Part shown: piece by piece, positions 1-5,321 of the stretch | Numbering within the stretch: position 1 is the stretch's first letter | How the letters are laid out: every line of letters starts with the position of its first letter | DNA from: an uncultured Caulobacteraceae bacterium | GTDB taxonomy: Bacteria; Pseudomonadota; Alphaproteobacteria; Caulobacterales; Caulobacteraceae | NCBI GenBank assembly: GCA_903884915.1 | Contig: CAISGS010000095.1 | Coordinates: forward strand, 1 to 5,321 | Length of the DNA: 5,321 bases | Reading direction: 5' to 3' | The notes under the pieces: model-generated | What the model was told of the DNA's origin: nothing | The model's input: only the letters and a program-made list of their open reading frames with translations | Database searches by the model: none | Translations under genes and position numbers: made by a program

Positions 1-665
1 GACAGGGGCGTCTCATAGGCGGCATTGACCATCTCCTTGGTCAGCTTGACCGCATTGGGCGATAGGGCCGCGATCTTTTTCGCCGCTGCCATGGCCGTAT
101 CGATCAGGTCGGCCAGCGGCACAACACGGCTGACCAGAGCGCAGCGCTCGGCCTCAGTGGCATCCATCATCCGCCCAGTCAGGATCATGTCCATTGCCTT
201 GGCCTTGCCGATAAAGCGGGTCAGGCGCTGGGTGCCCCCAGCTCCGGGCGAGACGCCCAGATTGATTTCAGGCTGGCCGAACTTGGCATTGTCAGCGGCG
301 ATGATGAAGTCGCACATCATGGCCAGCTCGCACCCGCCGCCCAGCGCAAAGCCCGCGACCGCCGCGATGACGGGCTTGCGGCAGCGGGTCACGGCTTCCC
401 AATTGCGGGTGATGAAATCTTCGCCATAGACCTCGGCATATGACTTGGAGGCCATTTCCTTAATGTCGGCCCCGGCCGCGAAGGCCTTGTCCGAGCCGGT
501 AATGACGATACAGCCGACGCCAGCGTCCGCTTCGGCCACAGCCAAGGCGGCTGTCAAATCGTCCATCAGCTGGTTGTTGAAGGCATTTAGCGCCTCTGGC
601 CGGTTGAGGCGGATCAGGGTCACGCCTTCGGCGGTGTCAACCAACAGGGTCTGATAGGGGCTCAT
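1..665 (-). CDS. Enoyl-CoA hydratase, C-terminus cut by window edge
   Basis: The first 221 residues of a crotonase-family enoyl-CoA hydratase are visible; bacterial family members usually have about 257-260, so roughly 35-40 residues lie beyond the left edge. The likely reaction here is hydration of methacrylyl-CoA to 3-hydroxyisobutyryl-CoA, the one pathway step not supplied by the other four genes. It begins MSPYQTLLVD. AFAAGADIKEM (61-71) and GFALGGGCELAMM (105-117) form the oxyanion hole. Both catalytic glutamates are present: Glu113 (GGCELA) and Glu133 (GQPEINLG), spaced 20 residues as in rat crotonase (Glu144/Glu164). PGAGGTQRLTR (140-150) is also typical. The sequence resembles short-chain ECHS1, a broad-range enzyme, so general fatty-acid beta-oxidation is possible too. 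The ATG at 665 is supported by an AGGA 9 bp upstream that lies across the mmsB stop, 11 bp away. No frameshift is seen. Confidence 0.93.
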   Translation of the reverse strand, partial: MSPYQTLLVDTAEGVTLIRLNRPEALNAFNNQLMDDLTAALAVAEADAGVGCIVITGSDKAFAAGADIKEMASKSYAEVYGEDFITRNWEAVTRCRKPVIAAVAGFALGGGCELAMMCDFIIAADNAKFGQPEINLGVSPGAGGTQRLTRFIGKAKAMDMILTGRMMDATEAERCALVSRVVPLADLIDTAMAAAKKIAALSPNAVKLTKEMVNAAYETPL

Positions 666-674
666 GAGCAAAAT

Positions 675-679
675 TCCTA
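675..679 (-). promoter_or_regulatory. Ribosome binding site of the enoyl-CoA hydratase gene, overlapping the mmsB stop
   Basis: It reads TAGGA on the minus strand, where TAG is the mmsB stop codon (679-677) and AGGA is the Shine-Dalgarno core, 9 bases before the ATG at 665. Ribosomes ending mmsB would sit on this site, so coupling by termination and reinitiation is likely. No separate promoter or terminator fits in the 11-bp gap. Confidence 0.65.
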
Positions 680-1573
680 TGCCAGTTCATTAAGTTGGCC
701 GCGCATCAGATGCAGCACAGCCGAAAAGTCCTTGGTCCCATAGCCCAGCCCGCTGAACAGGGCATACATGGCCTCGGCCTGCGCGCCCATCGGGGTCGTC
801 GCGCCCGACTTGGCGGCGGCTTCTTGAGCTAGTTTCAGGTCCTTGAGCATCATGCCCGTGGCAAAGCCGCCTTCATAGCCGCGATTGGACGGGGCGGTCG
901 GCACCTGGCCGGGGATGGGGCTATAGCTGGTCAGGCTCCAGCACTGGCCTGAAGATTTAGACGCGATCTCAAAGAAGCGGTCAGCCTCTAGGCCGAGCTT
1001 TTCCGCCAAGGCAAAGGCCTCGCAGACGCCCAGCATCGAAATGCCTAGCACCATATTGTTGCAGATCTTGGCCGCTTGGCCCGATCCAGCCTTGCCCGCA
1101 TGGATGACGACGCGGGCCATGGGGGCGAGGGCGGCCTCAACGGCGGCAAAGTCGGCCTCTTCGCAGCCCGCCATGAAGGCCAAGGTTCCGGCATCGGCGG
1201 CGGCGGTTCCGCCAGATACGGGCGCATCGGCAGCGCGAAGGCCAGCGGCCACGGCCATGGCGGCAACGGCGCGGGCGCTGTCCACATCAATGGTCGAACA
1301 GTCGATCAACAGGGCCCCCTTGGCAACATGGGGCAGGATGTCGGTCTCATAGACGCTGCGCACATGCTGGCCCGCAGGCAACATGGTCAGGACCACCTCG
1401 GCATCCATCACCGCGTCGCGAACCGTGGCCGCAGCAATGCAGCCCGCGCTGACAGCCCGCTGGATCGCGTCAGGGCTAAGGTCAAAGGCGCGAACCTGAT
1501 GGCCTGCCTTGGCCTGATTAGCGGCCATACCGCCGCCCATATTGCCCAGTCCGATAAATGCGATGCGGGTCAT
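677..1573 (-). CDS. mmsB: 3-hydroxyisobutyrate dehydrogenase (MmsB)
   Basis: This 298-residue beta-hydroxyacid dehydrogenase oxidises 3-hydroxyisobutyrate to methylmalonate semialdehyde, the substrate of MmsA. An N-terminal Rossmann fold is shown by IAFIGLGNMGGG (4-15). Asp31 at the end of the second strand points to NAD+ over NADP+. DAPVSGGTAAADAGTL (116-131) is the substrate-binding signature. The catalytic Lys169 lies in GQAAKICNNM (165-174) with the conserved Asn pair 172-173, and LKDLKLAQ (243-250) supplies the second conserved Lys region. Length and C-terminus match Pseudomonas MmsB. I placed the start at 1573 because the Rossmann strand begins at residue 4 there and AAGGA lies 7 bp upstream. 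A longer reading from an ATG at 1681 adds 36 residues unlike the family, in sequence that codes for the hydrolase. The start overlaps the hydrolase stop (ATGA), and the stop is 11 bp before the next gene. Confidence 0.96.
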   Translation of the reverse strand: MTRIAFIGLGNMGGGMAANQAKAGHQVRAFDLSPDAIQRAVSAGCIAAATVRDAVMDAEVVLTMLPAGQHVRSVYETDILPHVAKGALLIDCSTIDVDSARAVAAMAVAAGLRAADAPVSGGTAAADAGTLAFMAGCEEADFAAVEAALAPMARVVIHAGKAGSGQAAKICNNMVLGISMLGVCEAFALAEKLGLEADRFFEIASKSSGQCWSLTSYSPIPGQVPTAPSNRGYEGGFATGMMLKDLKLAQEAAAKSGATTPMGAQAEAMYALFSGLGYGTKDFSAVLHLMRGQLNELA

Positions 1574-2637
1574 GCCCGGTTCCTTATGGTTAGGGGTGTC
1601 CATTCCTGATCGGCAGGCAGCGGTGCGAAGATGGCGTCGAGCAGGGCCTCGCCGACCGCTTCCAGCGTGGCCGGGGACCATTTGGGGTCATTGTCCTTGT
1701 CGATGATCACGGCTCGGACCCCTTCGAGGAAATCATGGCGCTGCACGACCCGCGCGCCAATGCGATATTCCATGGCCATATTGTCGGCAAAATCGGTGAA
1801 GCCTGCACCGGTTTGAAGCTGGCGCAGGGCGACCTTTAGGGTCTGGGGTGATTTGGTTTTTAGGGCCGTATACTGCGCCTTGGCCCAGTCGCTATCATCG
1901 CGCTCCAGCCGCTCCATCACCGCCTCGACCGTGGGGGCGCTGAAGCAGGCGTCGAGGATGGTGCGGTGGGGTTCAAGCGGCGAGGGGCCGGGGCCGCTGG
2001 CGTGGGCCGCGAGACTGGCGCCAATCCGGTCAGACCCTTGAGCGGCCAGCAGGTCCGCTTTCAGGGCCTCAAGCCTTGAGCTTTCAACATAGTGGGTGGC
2101 AAGGCCTAAAGCGAGACAGTCGGCGGCCTTGATCCTGGCCCCGGTCAGGGCCAGCCAATAGCCCGTCTGTCCGGCAAGGCGCGGCAGGTGCCAGCCGCCG
2201 CCGACATCTGGAAAGAGGCCAATGCCGGTCTCAGGCATGGCAAAGGTGGTGCGCTCTGTGGCCACGCGATAGCGGGCGGGCAGGGCAATACCCACGCCGC
2301 CGCCCATCACCACCCCATCCATCAGGGCCACGACCGGCTTGGGATAGTCCATCAAGAGGTGGTTGAGCTGATATTCCAGATGGAAAAAGGCCCGCGCCTC
2401 GTCCCCGTCGCCCGCCCCGCTCTCGGCCAACATGCGAATATCGCCGCCGGCGCAAAATCCGCGCGGGCCGGTATGGTCCAGCAACACTAGCTCCACCGCC
2501 GGGTCATCGCGCCAACGCAGCAGGGCATCAGTCATGATCTGGCACATGTCCAGCGTCAGGGCATGCAGCGCCTCAGGCCGGTTGAGGGTCAGGCGTCCAA
2601 CGCCCTTGTCTAGGTGGACGAGGACAGCCTCACTCAT
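1570..2637 (-). CDS. 3-hydroxyisobutyryl-CoA hydrolase (HIBCH-type crotonase fold)
   Basis: This 355-residue crotonase-superfamily protein releases CoA from 3-hydroxyisobutyryl-CoA to give free 3-hydroxyisobutyrate, the substrate of MmsB. It is longer than an enoyl-CoA hydratase (about 260 residues), and its length matches mature HIBCH. Hallmarks: [11 protein letters not shown] (60-70) and [15 protein letters not shown] (106-120) form the oxyanion-hole region; [15 protein letters not shown] (134-148) carries Glu136 and Asp144, eight residues apart as in human HIBCH (Glu169/Asp177); the C-terminal [20 protein letters not shown] (301-320) is diagnostic of the hydrolase branch. Automatic annotation often calls such genes enoyl-CoA hydratase; the C-terminal motif and the Asp argue against that. 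The ATG overlaps the upstream stop as ATGA, and a GGGAG lies 11 bp upstream, a rather long spacing, so reinitiation after the dehydrogenase is likely. Its own TGA overlaps the mmsB ATG. Confidence 0.94.
   Translation of the reverse strand: MSEAVLVHLDKGVGRLTLNRPEALHALTLDMCQIMTDALLRWRDDPAVELVLLDHTGPRGFCAGGDIRMLAESGAGDGDEARAFFHLEYQLNHLLMDYPKPVVALMDGVVMGGGVGIALPARYRVATERTTFAMPETGIGLFPDVGGGWHLPRLAGQTGYWLALTGARIKAADCLALGLATHYVESSRLEALKADLLAAQGSDRIGASLAAHASGPGPSPLEPHRTILDACFSAPTVEAVMERLERDDSDWAKAQYTALKTKSPQTLKVALRQLQTGAGFTDFADNMAMEYRIGARVVQRHDFLEGVRAVIIDKDNDPKWSPATLEAVGEALLDAIFAPLPADQEWTPLTIRNRA
1581..1585 (-). promoter_or_regulatory. Ribosome binding site of mmsB
   Basis: It reads AAGGA on the minus strand, 7 bases before the ATG at 1573 and inside the last codons of the hydrolase gene. 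It decides the mmsB start against the in-frame upstream ATGs at 1603 and 1681. Confidence 0.75.
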
Positions 2638-3773
2638 GGGCGAAACAGCTCCCGCGCAATGATCACGCGCATGACCTCGTTGGTGCCTTCAAGGATCTGG
2701 TGGACCCGCAGGTCGCGGACAATGCGCTCCAGCGGATAGTCGCGCAGATAGCCATAGCCGCCATGCAGTTGCAGCGCCTGATTGGCCACATCAAAGCCGA
2801 CATCGGTGCCATAGCGCTTGGCCATGGCGCAATATTGTGTGGCGCGCGGATCGCCCTGATCCATGGCATTGGCCCCGCGATAGACCATCAGCCTTGCAGC
2901 CTCCAGATCGGTGGCCATGTCGGCCAGCTTGAACTGAAGGGCTTGGAAGTCTTTGAGCGGGTGCCCGAACTGATTGCGGGTCTCCAGATGGGCCTTGGCG
3001 GTTTCCAGTGCCAGCGCCGCGCCGCCCAGCGAGCAGGCGGCGATGTTGAGCCGCCCGCCATCGAGCCCCATCATAGCAAAGCGAAAGCCCTCGCCCTCAT
3101 GGCCGATACGGTTTTCGACCGGTACCCGGACATTGTCGAAATTGACCATGGCGGTGGGCTGGCTCTTCCAACCCATCTTGCGTTCATTGGCCCCGAAGGA
3201 CAGGCCTGGCGTGTCCCGCTCGACCACGAAGGTTGAGATGCCCTTGGGTCCGGCTGCGCCCGTGCGGGCCATGACGACATAGAGGTCCGAGACCCCGGCC
3301 CCGGAAATGAAGGCCTTGGTCCCGTTCAGAACATAGTGATCGCCGTCCAGCACCGCGCGGGTCGCAAGGCTGGCTGCATCCGATCCCGCCCCCGGCTCAG
3401 TTAGGCAATAGCTGGAGATCAGCTCCATGCTGGTGAGGCGCGGCAGATATTTTTGGCGCAGGACCTCAGAGCCGAACCGATCGATCATCCATGAGGCCAT
3501 ATTGTGGATCGACATGAAGGCTGCGGTCGAGACATCCCCCTTGGACAGGGCCTCGAAGATCAGGGCCGCATCCAGCCGCCCTAGGCCCGTACCGCCAACA
3601 TCCTCGCGCACATAGATGCCCGCAAAGCCAAGGGTCGCAGCCTTGCGCATAACATCGACGGGAAAATGGCTGTCCTCATCCCACTGGGCCGAGAAGGGGG
3701 CCAGTTCCCTTGCCGCGAAGTCGGCGGCAAGGTCTTGGATGGCGCGTTGATCTTCGCTCAGGGCAAAGTCCAT
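2634..3773 (-). CDS. Isobutyryl-CoA dehydrogenase (ACAD8-like acyl-CoA dehydrogenase)
   Basis: This 379-residue FAD-dependent acyl-CoA dehydrogenase most likely oxidises isobutyryl-CoA to methacrylyl-CoA and passes electrons to electron-transfer flavoprotein, which must be encoded elsewhere. From memory, the sequence resembles human ACAD8 closely along its length, e.g. [10 protein letters not shown] (37-46), SIHNM (88-92), [13 protein letters not shown] (123-135, family signature 1), [10 protein letters not shown] (151-160) and [13 protein letters not shown] (357-369). The catalytic base is Glu362 in ILEGTNE, the usual C-terminal position. The [14 protein letters not shown] segment (337-350) is the second family signature region. 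Length is standard and there is no signal peptide. It starts 7 bp after mmsA stops, with only a weak Shine-Dalgarno sequence, so translation is probably coupled to mmsA. Its TGA stop overlaps the ATG of the hydrolase gene. A short/branched-chain or other ACAD specificity is possible, but the context with MmsA, MmsB and the hydrolase makes isobutyryl-CoA the best substrate. Confidence 0.93.
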   Translation of the reverse strand: MDFALSEDQRAIQDLAADFAARELAPFSAQWDEDSHFPVDVMRKAATLGFAGIYVREDVGGTGLGRLDAALIFEALSKGDVSTAAFMSIHNMASWMIDRFGSEVLRQKYLPRLTSMELISSYCLTEPGAGSDAASLATRAVLDGDHYVLNGTKAFISGAGVSDLYVVMARTGAAGPKGISTFVVERDTPGLSFGANERKMGWKSQPTAMVNFDNVRVPVENRIGHEGEGFRFAMMGLDGGRLNIAACSLGGAALALETAKAHLETRNQFGHPLKDFQALQFKLADMATDLEAARLMVYRGANAMDQGDPRATQYCAMAKRYGTDVGFDVANQALQLHGGYGYLRDYPLERIVRDLRVHQILEGTNEVMRVIIARELFRP

Positions 3774-3780
3774 GCCGGTC

Positions 3781-5277
3781 TCACTTCATGGTTGGAATGA
3801 CAAAGGCCGAATCTTCGACAGCCCCTTCGGGCCAGCGCGCCGTAATGGTCTTGATCTTGGTGTAGAACTTCACCCCTTCAATACCATGCTGGTTGGTGTC
3901 ACCAAAGGCGCTGCGCTTCCAGCCGCCAAAGGTGTGATAGGCCACCGGCACGGGGATGGGCACATTGATGCCGACCATGCCGACGTCAACGCGGGCGGCA
4001 AACTCACGGGCGGCGCGGCCATTGCGGGTAAAGATCGCCACGCCGTTGCCGTACTGATGGTCTGACGGATAGGTCAGGGCCTCTTCGAAGGTCTCGGCGC
4101 GCAGGATCTGCAGCACGGGGCCGAAGATCTCTTCGCGGTAGGACTGCATGGTCGGCTTGACCTGATCGAACAGGCTGGGGCCAATGAAGAAGCCCTTTTC
4201 AAAGCCCTGAAGGCTGAAGCCTCGGCCATCGACGACCAGTTCCGCGCCCTCATCGACCCCCATCTGAATATAGGAAGCAATCTTGTCGCGGTGGGCGGAG
4301 GAAACGACGGGACCATAGTGGGCGGCAGGGTCGTTGGAGACACCGACCTGAAGGGACTGGATCTCGCTGACCATCCGCTCGCGCAGCTCATCGGCGGTCT
4401 TCTTGCCGACGGGAACGACGACGGGCAGGGCCATGCAGCGCTCACCGGCTGAGCCGAAGGCCGCGCCGGACAGGTCCTTGACCACCTGATCCAGATCCGC
4501 GTCGGGCAGGATGATGCCGTGGTTCTTGGCCCCGCCCATGGCTTGGACCCGCTTACCGTTGGCCGTGCCCGTGGAATAGACATATTGAGCAATGTCAGAC
4601 GAGCCGACAAAGCTAACGGCCTTGATCAGGGGGTGATGCAGGATCGCATCGACCGCGCCCTTATCGCCATGGACCACATTCAACACGCCAGCGGGGGCGC
4701 CCGCCTCCATGAAGAGCTGCGCCAAACGCACAGGCACAGAGGGGTCGCGCTCTGACGGCTTGAGGATGAAGCTATTGCCGGTGGCGACCGCAATACCAAA
4801 CATCCACATGGGGATCATGGCCGGGAAGTTGAACGGGGTAATGCCCGCCACGACGCCCAAGGGCTGGCGCATGGAATAGACATCAATGCCCGGGCCTGCC
4901 CCTTCGGTATATTCGCCCTTCAGAAGGTGAGGGATGCCGCAGGCAAATTCGATCACTTCCAAGCCGCGCTGAATGTCGCCCTTGGAGTCGGCAATGACCT
5001 TGCCATGTTCGCTGGACAGAAGCTCGGCCAACTCGGTCATATGGTCTTCGAGCAGGCGCTTAAAGTCGAACATGATGCGGGCGCGGCGCTGGGGATTGGT
5101 GCTGGCCCAGCCAATTTGAGCCTTGGCAGCGGCGCGAACCGCCAGATCCATTTCTGCATCGGTGGCGAACTGGACCCGCGCTTGGATCTCGCCGGTGCTG
5201 GGATTGAAGACGTCGCCAAAGCGGCCAGAGGTGCCGATCAGGCTCTTGCCGTTCACGAAATGATGGATGTCGCGCAT
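3781..5277 (-). CDS. mmsA: CoA-acylating methylmalonate-semialdehyde dehydrogenase (MmsA)
   Basis: This 498-residue protein is a member of the aldehyde dehydrogenase superfamily, MMSDH group. It converts methylmalonate semialdehyde, NAD+ and CoA to propionyl-CoA, CO2 and NADH, the last step of distal valine breakdown, in the cytosol. Visible motifs: TPFNFP at 148-153 with the oxyanion Asn150; [10 protein letters not shown] at 171-180 for cofactor binding; FVGSS at 223-227; catalytic Cys281 in GSAGERCMA, preceded by Arg280, a substrate-binding position typical of this group; EEIFGPV at 382-388. The position where most ALDHs carry the general-base Glu reads GGAKNH (248-253), with no Glu, as is characteristic of CoA-dependent MMSDHs. 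Length is normal for the family. The start is supported by CAGGAG 7 bp upstream, and no other start codon lies in frame in the 44 bp visible before it. It is the first visible gene of the operon, and the next gene begins 7 bp after its stop. The relative IolA (inositol pathway) is the main alternative; the neighbours favour valine. Confidence 0.96.
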   Translation of the reverse strand: MRDIHHFVNGKSLIGTSGRFGDVFNPSTGEIQARVQFATDAEMDLAVRAAAKAQIGWASTNPQRRARIMFDFKRLLEDHMTELAELLSSEHGKVIADSKGDIQRGLEVIEFACGIPHLLKGEYTEGAGPGIDVYSMRQPLGVVAGITPFNFPAMIPMWMFGIAVATGNSFILKPSERDPSVPVRLAQLFMEAGAPAGVLNVVHGDKGAVDAILHHPLIKAVSFVGSSDIAQYVYSTGTANGKRVQAMGGAKNHGIILPDADLDQVVKDLSGAAFGSAGERCMALPVVVPVGKKTADELRERMVSEIQSLQVGVSNDPAAHYGPVVSSAHRDKIASYIQMGVDEGAELVVDGRGFSLQGFEKGFFIGPSLFDQVKPTMQSYREEIFGPVLQILRAETFEEALTYPSDHQYGNGVAIFTRNGRAAREFAARVDVGMVGINVPIPVPVAYHTFGGWKRSAFGDTNQHGIEGVKFYTKIKTITARWPEGAVEDSAFVIPTMK

Positions 5278-5321
5278 GGGGCGTCTCCTGATGAGGTCTG
5301 GTGTTGAAGGTCTTGCGCCAC
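5278..5321. other. Short region upstream of mmsA, otherwise unassigned
   Basis: These 44 bp hold the mmsA ribosome binding site and nothing else I can assign. No recognisable -35/-10 pair, operator palindrome or gene end is visible. There is no stop codon in frame with mmsA in this stretch, but also no alternative ATG, GTG or TTG start. The hexamer AGGTCT occurs twice on the plus strand (5294-5299 and 5308-5313), which is too little to call an operator. The promoter, if the operon starts here, must lie further to the right. Confidence 0.4.
5285..5290 (-). promoter_or_regulatory. Ribosome binding site of mmsA
   Basis: On the minus strand this reads CAGGAG, with 7 bases between AGGAG and the ATG at 5277. 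It is the strongest Shine-Dalgarno match at any gene start in the window. That fits mmsA being translated independently, whereas downstream genes rely more on coupling. It settles the mmsA start. Confidence 0.8.

Noticed and set aside
25..429. 134-codon open frame on the plus strand at the left edge
   Set aside because: It is antisense to the enoyl-CoA hydratase gene, whose frame contains both catalytic glutamates.
666..676. Possible terminator or promoter between mmsB and the hydratase gene
   Set aside because: The 11-bp gap is too short and has no inverted repeat; it only contains part of the ribosome binding site region.
1076..1609. 177-codon open frame on the plus strand, Gly/His/Ala-rich
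   Set aside because: It is antisense to mmsB; its composition is that of a mirrored high-GC coding sequence, and no family is recognisable.
1574..1681. 36-residue N-terminal extension of MmsB from an ATG at 1681
   Set aside because: The extension is unlike the family, overlaps the hydrolase coding sequence, and the start at 1573 has a well-placed ribosome binding site and an ATGA junction.
2700..3236. 178-codon open frame on the plus strand
   Set aside because: It lies wholly antisense to the acyl-CoA dehydrogenase gene, has no recognisable domain, and is explained by high-GC codon bias leaving the opposite strand open.
4074..4610. 178-codon open frame on the minus strand inside mmsA
   Set aside because: It is a different frame of mmsA, rich in Ser/Arg/Pro as expected from out-of-frame translation, while the mmsA frame holds all the catalytic motifs.
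5294..5313. Two AGGTCT copies upstream of mmsA as a possible operator
   Set aside because: Six-base direct repeats of this kind arise easily by chance and have no palindromic form or known regulator match; not listed as a feature.

Overview
The window is gene-dense and all on one strand. Five consecutive genes, all on the minus strand and read from right to left, fill about 99% of it. GC content is high, and the codons mostly end in G or C. Protein sequence, codon use and tight packing suggest an alphaproteobacterium (Caulobacterales or Sphingomonadales are plausible), but this is an inference because no taxonomic marker gene is present.

Layout in the direction of transcription: mmsA, a CoA-acylating methylmalonate-semialdehyde dehydrogenase (5277-3781); an ACAD8-like isobutyryl-CoA dehydrogenase (3773-2634); a 3-hydroxyisobutyryl-CoA hydrolase of the crotonase superfamily (2637-1570); mmsB, 3-hydroxyisobutyrate dehydrogenase (1573-677); and a classical enoyl-CoA hydratase (665 to the left edge, C-terminus cut off by the window). 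The gaps are 7 bp, a 4-bp ATGA overlap, a 4-bp ATGA overlap and 11 bp, so this is almost certainly one operon with translational coupling.

Together the genes encode the whole distal valine pathway: isobutyryl-CoA -> methacrylyl-CoA (acyl-CoA dehydrogenase) -> 3-hydroxyisobutyryl-CoA (enoyl-CoA hydratase) -> 3-hydroxyisobutyrate (hydrolase) -> methylmalonate semialdehyde (MmsB) -> propionyl-CoA + CO2 (MmsA). The transaminase, the branched-chain keto-acid dehydrogenase, the electron-transfer flavoprotein and any regulator are not in the window. Catalytic residues are intact in all five proteins as far as they can be read.

Only 44 bp precede mmsA. They hold a good ribosome binding site but no promoter I can defend. 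I found no RNA genes, mobile elements, CRISPR arrays, notable repeats or terminators. The window looks like a well-preserved housekeeping catabolic operon, not a new system. The points worth a second look concern operon architecture and gene order.
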